Under the pieces are notes generated by a model. That model was given only the letters and a program-made list of their open reading frames with translations. It did not search any database and was not told where the DNA came from. Below are positions 1 to 6,598 of a DNA stretch of 6,865 bases, piece by piece. Each line of letters opens with the position of its first letter. Positions within the stretch are counted from its first letter, which is position 1. Both the position numbers and the translations under genes were made by a program. This DNA comes from Chloroflexota bacterium (GTDB taxonomy: Bacteria; Chloroflexota; Anaerolineae; 4572-78; J111): positions 1-6,865 of the forward strand of contig RFJF01000199.1 of assembly GCA_003695455.1 (NCBI GenBank), in the 5' to 3' direction.

Positions 1-974
1 CAACGTACCCCCGCTTTCAGCCGGCGGTGTTTACCGCCGGTTTTGATGTAAACGCCTGGTTGCACCGTTACGCCGAGGACCCTAACCGCCCCCTGCTGAA
101 CCGGGCCGCGCAGGGCACGTACCCGCCGGGGTCGGTGTTTAAAATTATCAGCCTGTCCGGAGCGCTGGAAAGCCTGAAACTGGACCCCAACACCGAATTT
201 TTCTGCCCCGGCGTGTGGAACGGGCTGGGGCCGCAATTCCCCAAAACCTGCTGGCTGAAAAGCGGCCACGGCCGGATTTCGCTGATTGACGGCCTGACCC
301 AAAGCTGCAACATTGTTTTTTACGAGGTGGGTCTGGCCCTGCATCGAAAAGACCCGGCGCTGCTGCCGCAGTGGGCGCGCGCGTTCGGGTTGGGGCAATT
401 GACCGACATTTTTGGTCTGCACGAAGAAAGCGCCGGCGTAGTTCCGGACGATGAGTGGAAGCGGGCAACCTTCAACGAGCCGCTGTTTGACGGGGATGCG
501 GTCAACTCGGCGATTGGGCAGGGGTTTGTGCTGGCAACGCCACTGCAGATTGTGCGGATGCTGGCCGCTGTGGGCAACGGTGGTACGCTGGTGCGCCCCC
601 GCGTTATTGACAAAATTGTGGCTGTTGACGGCACAGAAACTGTTATTCAGCCGGAAACCGCCGGCAACCTGCCCCTCACGGCAGAAAGCATCGCCCTGAT
701 TAAAGGGAGTCTCAACGCTATCACCAGCGGCGCGCGCGGCACGGCCCGCAAAGCCTTTGAGGGCGCAACCTACACCGTGGCCGGCAAAACCGGTACCGCC
801 GAATCCGGCCGCAAAGAGCCGCACGCCTGGTTTGCCGGCTACGCCCCCGCCGACGAACCGCGCGTTGCCATCTCTGTGATTCTTGAAGAGGCCGGCGAAG
901 GCTCAAAAGTGGCCGCGCCGCTGTTCCGCCAAACACTAGAAGCCTTCTTTGCGTGGGAAGCCCGCCGTGCGTGA
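1..974 (+). CDS. Penicillin-binding protein, transpeptidase domain (PBP2/MrdA-like), 5'-truncated by window edge
   Basis: This is the C-terminal part of a class B penicillin-binding protein, a D,D-transpeptidase that cross-links peptidoglycan on the outer face of the cytoplasmic membrane. The frame is open from base 3, with no stop before the edge, so the GTG at 27 is probably not the true start. All three active-site motifs are visible: S-x-x-K in YPPGSVFK (Ser codon 132-134, Lys codon 141-143), S-x-N as SCN (Ser codon 303-305), and K-T-G in AGKTGTAE (Lys codon 786-788). The YPPGS context, the ESAG segment and a late HAWFAGYAP stretch resemble elongation-type PBP2 (MrdA) more than division-type FtsI. 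The N-terminal anchor, pedestal domain and upstream neighbours lie outside the window, so the mrdA assignment is an inference. The three catalytic motifs suggest an active enzyme. The gene ends with TGA and is followed by a gap of more than 300 bp, so it is probably the last gene of its unit. Confidence 0.93.
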   Translation, partial: TYPRFQPAVFTAGFDVNAWLHRYAEDPNRPLLNRAAQGTYPPGSVFKIISLSGALESLKLDPNTEFFCPGVWNGLGPQFPKTCWLKSGHGRISLIDGLTQSCNIVFYEVGLALHRKDPALLPQWARAFGLGQLTDIFGLHEESAGVVPDDEWKRATFNEPLFDGDAVNSAIGQGFVLATPLQIVRMLAAVGNGGTLVRPRVIDKIVAVDGTETVIQPETAGNLPLTAESIALIKGSLNAITSGARGTARKAFEGATYTVAGKTGTAESGRKEPHAWFAGYAPADEPRVAISVILEEAGEGSKVAAPLFRQTLEAFFAWEARRA

Positions 975-1040
975 TAGGGAAATACCGCCATCATTTTTGA
1001 CTATGGCAGTAATATTAGGGACGCCCTTGCTGTGAGGCCA

Positions 1041-1090
1041 AAAAAACACCAAAATCGCACCAAATGCACGGTTTTTAGTGTTTTTTGTTT
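1041..1090 (+). terminator. Possible rho-independent terminator after the PBP gene (A/T-armed hairpin)
   Basis: AAAAAACAC at 1041-1049 is the exact reverse complement of GTGTTTTTT at 1078-1086. Inside these arms, AAAATCG (1051-1057) can pair with CGGTTTT (1069-1075) with one T-G wobble, giving a long imperfect hairpin about 66 nt after the PBP stop. The T-rich right arm continues as TTTTTTGTTTG. The stem is mostly A-T pairs, which is weak for a classical terminator, so the call is tentative. Confidence 0.35.
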
Positions 1091-1125
1091 GCCAAAAAAA
1101 AGCACCGTTGCGCGTTTGGGTCACA

Positions 1126-1154
1126 TTGACATAGTTTTTTTCTTATGCTATTAT
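1126..1154 (+). promoter_or_regulatory. Strong housekeeping-sigma promoter with extended -10, for the Roadblock gene
   Basis: A perfect -35 box TTGACA (1126-1131) is followed by a 17-bp spacer and the -10 box TATTAT (1149-1154, 5 of 6 to consensus). TGC at 1146-1148 directly before it adds an extended -10 motif. Transcription would begin near 1161, about 138 nt before the chosen start codon. This is the best promoter match in the window and makes the Roadblock gene a separately transcribed unit. Confidence 0.75.
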
Positions 1155-1280
1155 GAGTTCAGTTTTAAGGATTAAGTCAAGTAATTATTCTGTTTTTTTG
1201 CACCTTTGCCCCACCAGCGCCACAAAATCTGGAGCGGGCACAACCTGCACAACATTCCGGGGGAGAAACCCTGTCAACTG

Positions 1281-1287
1281 AAAGGAG
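1281..1287 (+). promoter_or_regulatory. Ribosome binding site that fixes the Roadblock start
   Basis: AAAGGAG lies 11 nt before the ATG at 1299-1301. Its presence, and the fact that the domain's conserved sequence begins only after this ATG, favour a start at 1299 over the TTG at 1206. Confidence 0.7.
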
Positions 1288-1298
1288 CATTGAAAACT

Positions 1299-1667
1299 AT
1301 GGCTTCTAGAACTGAACAAATGATTGCCCGCCTGCGAGACCTTCAGGCCGGTACGGCGGATATTGAAGCCTCGGCGGTGGTGAGTGTTGACGGCCTGATT
1401 ATGGCTTCGTCATTGCCGGCGGACGTGGAAGAGGACCGTGTGTCGGCTATGTCGGCGGCAATGCTGTCGCTGGGTGAGCGGATTGCCAGCGAACTGGGGC
1501 GCGGCGTGCTGGATCAGGTTTACATTCGCGGTGATAACGGCTACGTCATTTTGATGTCGATTGGCGAAGAAGCGGTGCTGACCGCGTTGGCTCGCGGCGA
1601 CGCCAAACTGGGCCTCATCTTCCTGGATATGAAACGCGCCGCCGAGGATTTGACCAAACTGGTCTGA
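1299..1667 (+). CDS. Roadblock/LC7-domain protein (MglB-like fold), 122 aa
   Basis: This is a small cytoplasmic protein that is essentially one Roadblock/LC7 domain. Bacterial members form homodimers and often act as partners or GTPase-activating proteins of small Ras-like GTPases (MglB with MglA, or the conservon proteins of Actinobacteria). The characteristic stretches are SVDGLIMASSLP (residues 29-40), the helix DRVSAMSAAMLSLGERIASEL (46-66), the strand GYVILMSIGEEAVLTALA (81-98) and LGLIFLDMKRAAEDL (104-118). No membrane segment or signal peptide is visible. The start at 1299 follows a good ribosome binding site and gives the usual family length. The gene is transcribed alone from a strong promoter and closed by a terminator, and no small GTPase gene is present nearby, which is unusual for a presumed partner protein. 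Family membership is secure. The cellular role (polarity, motility, signalling) is not known from this sequence. Confidence 0.93.
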   Translation: MASRTEQMIARLRDLQAGTADIEASAVVSVDGLIMASSLPADVEEDRVSAMSAAMLSLGERIASELGRGVLDQVYIRGDNGYVILMSIGEEAVLTALARGDAKLGLIFLDMKRAAEDLTKLV

Positions 1668-1694
1668 CATCCACCCATCCCGAACAAAAATTAG

Positions 1695-1722
1695 AACCCC
1701 GGAGATTTCTCCGGGGTTTTTT
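1695..1722. terminator. Intrinsic terminator between convergent genes (probably bidirectional)
   Basis: A 10-bp perfect stem (1695-1704 with 1709-1718, core CCCCGGAG/CTCCGGGG) with loop ATTT is followed on the + strand by six T (1717-1722), 28 nt after the Roadblock stop. On the - strand the hairpin is followed by a T-rich run (complement of 1683-1694), so it can also end transcription of the radical SAM gene, whose stop is at 1729-1731. Confidence 0.92.
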
Positions 1723-1728
1723 GTTGCG

Positions 1729-3459
1729 TTACGCCAGCGGAATAAAATTGTCGCCGTACGCGCCCAGGTTGGGGCCGAGCGCATCCTGATAGTTAGGCCT
1801 GAAGGCCCACTCGGAATCGCAGGCGTGGCATTTGAGACAACCCGCCGGGGGGCAGGCTTTGGTCAAATCATTGCGGATGGCGCGGCGCAGATCCCAACTG
1901 AAAAATGATTTGGTTACGCCGGTGGTCACGCTGTCCCACGGCAGGGGGTCATCCGGCGAGCGTTCCCGCAGAAATTCAGCCTGACTCAGCCCCTCGGCGC
2001 GCAGGGCGCGTTCCCACTCGCGCAGGTTGGTTTTTCGCATCCGGGCCAGCACCCGGCCCAGCCGCCGGTCTCCGCGTGCCAGAGCTCCCTCCACCGCCGA
2101 CCATGCCGGGCTGTCGCTGCGCACGGTGACGCCGTTGGGGTTGAGCCGTTCCTGCAAATATTTTACCCGCGCTTCAATTGATTCCACCGGCAGCATTGGC
2201 GACCACTGGAAGGCGGTGTGCGGTTTTGGCACGTAGGGCGTGGCGTTGATTGCCACGTTGCGCGGAAAAATCCGGCGGGCGGCCAACGCCATTTCAGCAA
2301 TGGCTTCCACATCGGCTTCAGTTTCTGTGGGCTGGCCCACCATAAAATACATTTTCAACTGTGGAAAATTGTATTTAGCGGCCAGTTCCACCGCGTGCAA
2401 AATCTGGTCATCAGACTGGGGTTTGTTGATGACCTTGCGCATGCGGGCGCTGCCGGCTTCCGGGGCGATGGTCAGCGTCTGGTTGCCGCTTTCAGCCAGC
2501 CCACGAATCAACGGCTCGCTGATGGGGTCTACCCGCATAGACGAGGCCGTGAGCCGCGCCCCCAGCTTGCGTAGTTCTACGGCAATCTGGTCAATCCAAC
2601 TGTGGTCGCTGACGGCGGCGCTGACCAGCCCCACCCGGTCTCGGTGGCGCAGGCCGTGGCGGGCCGCCGCCAGCACCGTGTCCAGGTGCATTTCTCGCAT
2701 GGGGCGGTAGACGTAGCCGGCCATGCAAAAGCGGCAGCCGCGCCCGCAACCGCGGGCAATTTCAACCAGCGTCCGGTCGCCAAATTCGGTGCGGTCGCTG
2801 TAAATCTGGGTAACGGTGGGCAGGCTTTCGATGTCTTTGACCCAGACGCGGGGAATGGGCGGCCCGCCGGTGTGCCGCGCCGGCACGTACAAACCGTCCA
2901 GTTGGGCCAGCCGGTCCAGCGCCTCGGCGCGGGGCGCGTGCGATACATCCCACAACACATCCACCAGCGGCGGCACAATCGCTTCACCTTCGCCAATGGC
3001 AAAGGCGTCAAAAATTTCAGCCATTGGCTCCGGATTGGTGTACACTGCCGGGCCGCCGGCAATCAGCAGCGGCCAGTTTTCGTCGCGTTCTGCCGCAAAA
3101 ATGGGAAATCCGGCGCGGCGCAGCATTTGCACCACGTTAAAATAGTCCATCTCATAAGAGATGGTGAAGGCAACCGCGCCAAATTCATCCAGCGGGCGCT
3201 GTGATTCCAGTGAAATGATGGGTTCGTCGCGGCGGGGAGCTTGCTGGTCGCCAAAAAAAACGCGCTCGCAGACCACATCCGGCTCGTCGTTAAAGAGCCG
3301 GTACAGGATGTGCAGGGCCAGGCTGCTCATACCCACCCGGTAGGTGTTGGGCCACACCAGCGCCACGGGCAGTTTGCCGCCCCAGTTTTTCAGAACCACA
3401 CCTTCTTCGTGCTCAATTATTTTTTTGGCGCGGTCAATGTAGCGGTATTGTTGTTTCAT
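1729..3459 (-). CDS. B12-binding-type radical SAM protein, TIGR03960-like, 576 aa
   Basis: This is a cytoplasmic radical SAM enzyme of unknown reaction. Residues about 30-170 form a Rossmann-like region resembling the B12-binding part of this family (VALVWPNTYRVGMSSLALHILY, LLIAGGPAVYTNPEP, AIGEGEA). The usual DxHxxG cobalamin motif is not seen, so B12 binding is unproven. Residues about 230-440 are the radical SAM barrel with the CX3CX2C cluster motif, Cys238, Cys242 and Cys245 (codons within 2725-2748), and the later segment TIAPEAGSARMRKVINK. The C-terminus has a second cysteine cluster, CX4CX2CX2C (Cys536, 541, 544, 547), which could hold another Fe-S cluster or zinc. The layout matches the TIGR03960 family, whose members are often fused or adjacent to the TIGR03936 radical SAM-linked protein. 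No such partner is in this window. The gene starts 42 bp after the kinase gene and is probably co-transcribed. No Shine-Dalgarno sequence is visible before ATG 3459. Confidence 0.92.
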   Translation of the reverse strand: MKQQYRYIDRAKKIIEHEEGVVLKNWGGKLPVALVWPNTYRVGMSSLALHILYRLFNDEPDVVCERVFFGDQQAPRRDEPIISLESQRPLDEFGAVAFTISYEMDYFNVVQMLRRAGFPIFAAERDENWPLLIAGGPAVYTNPEPMAEIFDAFAIGEGEAIVPPLVDVLWDVSHAPRAEALDRLAQLDGLYVPARHTGGPPIPRVWVKDIESLPTVTQIYSDRTEFGDRTLVEIARGCGRGCRFCMAGYVYRPMREMHLDTVLAAARHGLRHRDRVGLVSAAVSDHSWIDQIAVELRKLGARLTASSMRVDPISEPLIRGLAESGNQTLTIAPEAGSARMRKVINKPQSDDQILHAVELAAKYNFPQLKMYFMVGQPTETEADVEAIAEMALAARRIFPRNVAINATPYVPKPHTAFQWSPMLPVESIEARVKYLQERLNPNGVTVRSDSPAWSAVEGALARGDRRLGRVLARMRKTNLREWERALRAEGLSQAEFLRERSPDDPLPWDSVTTGVTKSFFSWDLRRAIRNDLTKACPPAGCLKCHACDSEWAFRPNYQDALGPNLGAYGDNFIPLA

Positions 3460-3501
3460 ATCCGATGCATTATTTTTTACAGTAATTTTTGCAAAAAATG
3501 A

Positions 3502-4920
3502 TTATACATCGAATGGGGTGGATGCCAAATCCGGAGAGAGGGGCAGGGTGAACCAGAATTCGCTGCCCGCGCCCGGCGTGCTGTCTGCGCCAACCTGCCC
3601 GCCGTGAGTCTGGATGATTTGGCGGGCGATAGCCAGCCCCAGCCCGGAGCCGCCTTGTTCGCGGGTGCGGGATTTGTCGGCGCGCCAGAAGCGGTCAAAC
3701 ACGTGGGGCAGGTCGGCGGCGGGAATGCCGCTGCCGGTGTCGGTGACGGAAACGCGGAGGCCGCCGTTTTGGGGGCGGGCAGCCAGCGTGATTTTTCCTC
3801 CGGCGGGGGTATGGCGCAGGGCATTGGAAAGAAAATTGTGCAGCACCTGCCGCAGACGGTCGGCGTCGGCCTGTACCGGCGGCAGGGCAGGGGCCAGGCG
3901 GGTTTCAACGCGGATATCTTTTTCGCGGGCCAGTTCGCGGAACAGGTCGGCGGTGCTTTCCAGCAGGGGGGGCAGTTCGGTGGGGGACAGGTTCAGTTGT
4001 AACTGTCCGGCTTCGGCCTGCGCCAGCTCGCGCAGGTCGCTGATGAGCCGGTTCAGCACAATGGTTTCATCGTAAATCGAGGCGATTTCCTCTTTGTCCA
4101 GCGGGTAAACATCATCCAGAATGGCGCGCAGGTTGCCCTGCACCACACTGAGCGGGGTGCGGAGTTCGTGGGCCACGTCGGCCACCAGGTTGCGGCGCAA
4201 CTGCTCGGCCTGTTCCAGATGTTGGGCCATTTCGTTGAAGGCGCGGGCCAGGTCGGCCACCTCATCTGCGCCCTTCTCCGGCACGCGCTGGCTCAACTGC
4301 CCGCGGGCGATGCGGCGGGCGGCGGTTGCCAGTCGGCCCAGCGGCGCAGCCAGCCCGCGGGCAATGAACACGCCCAGCACCATGCCCAAAATTCCGGCAA
4401 TCAAACCGGCCTGCAACAGCGAGCGGTTGACCTGTTCCAGAAACGCCTGCGCCGATTCCGAGAGGGCGCTGTTGGCTGCGCCCGGCGCGGTGGAAAGCAG
4501 GTAGCCCGCAACCCGGTTGTTTACCTGAATGGGCAGCGCGTTCTGCAAATCGTTGCGGGCCAGCCGGCTGCCCAAATTGGCCGCGCCGTTTTCGGCAAAT
4601 ACCACGCGGTAGTCAGAATCGGCCAGCACCAGTTGGGGAGCGCCCTGCCGCTGGCCCTGCCCGTTGCCGCTGCCGCGCCCCATGCCCATGCCGGGGCCGC
4701 GCACGCTATCCAGCACCGACTCGACGCCGGCCCAACTGCCGTTTTGCGCGTAGTAATCGGCCAGCGGCGGCAGCAAGGTCGATTCCATCATCTGGTTGTG
4801 CATGATGTAGCGCCGGAAATCGGTGCTGACCTGAAAGTTTGCCAGCAGGGCGGCAATAATTACGGCGGTCAGCGTGACCAGCCCAAACGCCAGCGAGAGG
4901 CGCACCCAAAGCCGGTTCAC
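3502..4920 (-). CDS. Membrane sensor histidine kinase, BaeS-like, 472 aa
   Basis: This is an inner-membrane sensor kinase that autophosphorylates on histidine and passes the phosphate to the adjacent response regulator. The order is TM1 (about residues 7-28), an extracytoplasmic sensor of about 140 residues, TM2 (about 168-188), HAMP (about 189-241), a HisKA domain with His251 in HELRTPL (codon 4168-4170), and an HATPase domain with N-box NFLSNALRH (362-370), FDRFWR (408-413), DTGSGI (394-399) and GGSGLGLAI (423-431). All catalytic boxes are intact. The sensor contains a low-complexity Gly/Met/Gln/Arg stretch at residues 75-93, so the signal cannot be deduced. The start is GTG at 4920, sharing 4 bp (GTGA) with the regulator's stop, with GAGG (complement of 4927-4930) placed 6 nt upstream, so the two are translationally coupled. 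The closest general resemblance is BaeS-type envelope-stress kinases, but the ligand is unknown. Confidence 0.95.
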   Translation of the reverse strand: MNRLWVRLSLAFGLVTLTAVIIAALLANFQVSTDFRRYIMHNQMMESTLLPPLADYYAQNGSWAGVESVLDSVRGPGMGMGRGSGNGQGQRQGAPQLVLADSDYRVVFAENGAANLGSRLARNDLQNALPIQVNNRVAGYLLSTAPGAANSALSESAQAFLEQVNRSLLQAGLIAGILGMVLGVFIARGLAAPLGRLATAARRIARGQLSQRVPEKGADEVADLARAFNEMAQHLEQAEQLRRNLVADVAHELRTPLSVVQGNLRAILDDVYPLDKEEIASIYDETIVLNRLISDLRELAQAEAGQLQLNLSPTELPPLLESTADLFRELAREKDIRVETRLAPALPPVQADADRLRQVLHNFLSNALRHTPAGGKITLAARPQNGGLRVSVTDTGSGIPAADLPHVFDRFWRADKSRTREQGGSGLGLAIARQIIQTHGGQVGADSTPGAGSEFWFTLPLSPDLASTPFDV

Positions 4921-5609
4921 GGCGCGCCTCGCAGGCGGTAGCCTACGCCGTACACGGTTTCAATGTAGGCCGGGTCGTCGGCCTCCGCGCCAATTTTTTT
5001 GCGCAGATTTTTGATGTGCGTGTCTACCGTGCGCTCCATGCCTTCGTAGCTGTAGCCCAGCCCTTTTTCAATCAATTCCAGCCGGGTGAAGGCGTGACCG
5101 GGATTTTGGAAGAGCAGTTTGAGCAGGTCAAATTCGGTGGGGGTCAGTTCCACGGGGTGGCCGTTGCGGGTGAGTTCGTGCCGGTCCAGATTGAGCCGGG
5201 CCTGCCCCAGCTCGATGATGTGCGGCTGGGTGGGGCCGGCACTGGTGCGGCGCAGCACAGCTTTGACGCGGGCCACCACCTCGCGGGGGTTGAACGGTTT
5301 GGGGATGTAGTCGTCTGCGCCCAGCTCAAAGCCCACAATTTTGTCGGTGTCTTCCACGCGGGCGGTGAGCATCACAATGGGCGTGGCGGCCAGCGCCGTA
5401 TCGCTGCGGATAATGCGGGTAATGTCCCAGCCGTCGCGGTCCGGCAGCATCAAATCCAGCACCACCAAATCGGGCCGTTCGCGGCGGATGGTGTGCAGGG
5501 CGGTTTCGCCGTCGTGGGCGGTCAGCACGCTGAAGCCTGATTGTTCCAGGTACGCCTGCACCAGCCGCACTATTTTTTTGTCATCGTCTACTACTAATAT
5601 TCTGGGCAT
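4917..5609 (-). CDS. OmpR/PhoB-family response regulator, BaeR-like, 230 aa
   Basis: This is a DNA-binding transcription regulator activated by phosphorylation. The receiver domain (about residues 1-120) shows the acidic pocket (Asp8, Asp9, Asp10 in VVDDD), the phospho-acceptor Asp52 in VLDLMLP (codon 5454-5456), Thr82 in MLTAR and Lys104 in PKPF. A short linker leads to the winged-helix effector (about 131-228), with ELTPTEFDLLKLL, the recognition-helix region RTVDTHIKNLRKKIG and the closing wing ETVYGVGYRLRG. Length and motifs are standard for the family. It is first in a likely operon with the kinase (4-bp overlap) and the radical SAM gene. The start ATG at 5609 gives the normal N-terminus, but no Shine-Dalgarno is visible: a 7-bp repeat tract begins only 4 bp upstream. 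Regulators of this class commonly bind their own upstream region, but no clear operator was identified here. Confidence 0.96.
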   Translation of the reverse strand: MPRILVVDDDKKIVRLVQAYLEQSGFSVLTAHDGETALHTIRRERPDLVVLDLMLPDRDGWDITRIIRSDTALAATPIVMLTARVEDTDKIVGFELGADDYIPKPFNPREVVARVKAVLRRTSAGPTQPHIIELGQARLNLDRHELTRNGHPVELTPTEFDLLKLLFQNPGHAFTRLELIEKGLGYSYEGMERTVDTHIKNLRKKIGAEADDPAYIETVYGVGYRLRGAP

Positions 5610-5613
5610 ATTT

Positions 5614-5641
5614 CAATGACCAATTGTCAATGAACAATGAA
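5614..5641. repeat. Degenerate heptamer tandem repeat, CAATGAN unit, next to the response regulator start
   Basis: Four in-register 7-bp units start at 5614, 5621, 5628 and 5635 (CAATGAC, CAATTGT, then CAATGAA twice). On the - strand this reads as TTCATTG-type units, related to the CATTCGT units at 6651-6692. It occupies the position where the regulator's ribosome binding site would be expected. Confidence 0.7.
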
Positions 5642-5659
5642 CAAAAAATAGTCCACCTA

Positions 5660-5689
5660 ATTCCACAAACTCCACAAACTCCGTGGCAA
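5660..5689 (-). promoter_or_regulatory. Weak candidate promoter for the response regulator operon
   Basis: On the - strand, TTGCCA (complement of 5684-5689, 5 of 6 to the -35 consensus) is followed after 18 bp by TGGAAT (complement of 5660-5665, 4 of 6 to the -10 consensus). Transcription would start near 5653. The match is modest and overlaps a 9-bp repeat, so it may be chance. Confidence 0.2.
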
Positions 5690-5695
5690 CCCGGA

Positions 5696-6553
5696 TTACG
5701 TGAACAGCGGCTCCATGTTATTTTGCACCACCATCGCCTGCATTTCGGCTTCGGTGGGACGGGTAACAAAGCGGCTGGCGGCATCGAGAATTTTGGGCAG
5801 CAGGGTTGCGTCGCCGGAGGTGTTCAAAAAGACCTCGGGGTTGCCCAGCACCCAATGCACAGCGCGGTCAATATCGGCCTGATCATCCAACGCCCGGTAC
5901 CAGGTGGTGAAGGTTTGTTTGCGGTTGCCCCACGCGCCGCAGGCCAGCGATTTGATGGTTTGCACAGCCACGTTGCGCTCGCGGCACACATCCAGCAGGC
6001 GGCGGAAATTTTCATCGTACACCGGATTCTGCATCATCGGGAAGTTGTACGGCAGCAGCACCGAGTCAAAATCGAACCGTTCCAGGCTTTGCAGGTGGCG
6101 TTCGGCCACGGCCACCTCGTGGCCGGTTACACCGATGTATTTGACCAGCCCCTGCTCGCGGGCCTCAACCAGCGCCTTGAGCGCGCCATCCGGTCCCATG
6201 GCCGTTTCCCACTCTTGCCGGTCTACCAAAAAGTGCAGCTGAATCAAATCCACGTAGTCGGTGTGCAGCCGTTCCAGCGATTGGTGAAGTTGGTCGCGGG
6301 CTTCGGCGTAGGTGCGTTTGTCAACCTTGGTGGCCAGAAAAAACTCGCTGCGGTACCGGTCCATCCACGGGCCAATGCGCTGTTCGGCCTCGGCGTAGCT
6401 GGGCGCGGTGTCAATGTGGTTCACGCCGTACTCCAGCAGAATATCCAGCACGCGGTCCGCCTCTGGCTGGGGCAGCATACCCACTGCAAAACCGCCAAAA
6501 ATGGTGCGGCTGCTGAGGTGGCCGGTTCGGCCAAATGTTAATTTGGGAATCAT
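5696..6553 (-). CDS. Aldo/keto reductase family oxidoreductase, 285 aa
   Basis: This is a soluble NAD(P)H-dependent oxidoreductase of the aldo/keto reductase superfamily, reducing a carbonyl substrate that cannot be named from sequence. The (beta/alpha)8 barrel is recognisable from its start ([18 protein letters not shown]) onward. The catalytic tetrad is complete: Asp48 and Tyr53 in [12 protein letters not shown], Lys76 in LATKVDK and His107 in QLHFL. Further family stretches are [12 protein letters not shown] (135-146) and [11 protein letters not shown] (199-209). The C-terminus resembles the COG1453 branch of predicted reductases, but the ferredoxin-like Fe-S tail found in some of those is absent. 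The start ATG at 6553 is supported by GGAGG (complement of 6560-6564) 6 nt upstream. It is the first visible gene of the - strand cluster. A functional link with the two-component genes 86 bp downstream is possible but unsupported. Confidence 0.94.
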   Translation of the reverse strand: MIPKLTFGRTGHLSSRTIFGGFAVGMLPQPEADRVLDILLEYGVNHIDTAPSYAEAEQRIGPWMDRYRSEFFLATKVDKRTYAEARDQLHQSLERLHTDYVDLIQLHFLVDRQEWETAMGPDGALKALVEAREQGLVKYIGVTGHEVAVAERHLQSLERFDFDSVLLPYNFPMMQNPVYDENFRRLLDVCRERNVAVQTIKSLACGAWGNRKQTFTTWYRALDDQADIDRAVHWVLGNPEVFLNTSGDATLLPKILDAASRFVTRPTEAEMQAMVVQNNMEPLFT

Positions 6554-6559
6554 TGTTTG

Positions 6560-6564
6560 CCTCC
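6560..6564 (-). promoter_or_regulatory. Ribosome binding site of the aldo/keto reductase gene
   Basis: The - strand reads GGAGG followed by 6 nt and then ATG. This strong Shine-Dalgarno supports the start at 6553. Confidence 0.8.
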
Positions 6565-6576
6565 GTGCTCAAAATA

Positions 6577-6597
6577 AGGATAAAGGCGAAAGGATAA
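6577..6597. repeat. Heptamer tandem repeat, AGGATAA/AGGCGAA units
   Basis: Three adjacent 7-bp units start at 6577, 6584 and 6591. The outer two are identical (AGGATAA) and the middle one is AGGCGAA. The tract lies just upstream of the aldo/keto reductase ribosome binding site, in its leader or promoter. The unit differs from the CATTCGT family further right but has the same period. Confidence 0.55.
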
Positions 6598-6598
6598 T

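Larger units (their letters stand above)
975..1298. other. Intergenic region between the PBP and Roadblock genes
   Basis: No gene is supported in this 324-bp gap. It has three parts: an AT-rich part with the possible PBP terminator and a repeated GCC-plus-A-tract motif (GCC at 1037-1039 followed by seven A, and GCC at 1091-1093 followed by eight A); a strong promoter at 1126-1154; and a leader running to the Roadblock start. A TTG-initiated extension of the Roadblock frame from 1206 is open but looks non-coding. Confidence 0.7.
5610..5695. other. Repeat-filled gap between the aldo/keto reductase and the response regulator
   Basis: The 86 bp are largely short repeats: a heptamer tract (5614-5641), an A-run (5642-5648) and a 9-bp direct repeat of TCCACAAAC (5662-5670 and 5671-5679). 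No strong hairpin terminator is seen after the reductase, so read-through into the regulator is possible. Confidence 0.6.

Noticed and set aside
1206..1298. Upstream TTG start extending the Roadblock protein by 31 residues
   Set aside because: The extension has no Roadblock similarity, while a ribosome binding site stands before the ATG at 1299. The extra segment is best read as leader.
2602..3204. 200-residue + strand frame opposite the radical SAM gene
   Set aside because: It is a mirror frame of a clearly conserved protein, with no motif or plausible start context.
4168..4941. 257-residue + strand frame opposite the histidine kinase
   Set aside because: It is low-complexity, arises from the codon bias of an intact kinase gene, and has no recognisable domain.
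5625..5630. Perfect TTGACA on the - strand inside the heptamer tract, as a -35 box for the regulator
   Set aside because: A -10 at normal spacing would fall inside the first codons of the regulator and the sequence there does not match. The hexamer is a by-product of the repeat.
5624..6541. 305-residue open frame on the + strand opposite the aldo/keto reductase
   Set aside because: The reductase on the other strand has a full catalytic tetrad and a ribosome binding site. The antisense product (rich in His, Gln, Gly, Val) resembles no family and is typical of a mirror frame in GC-rich genes.
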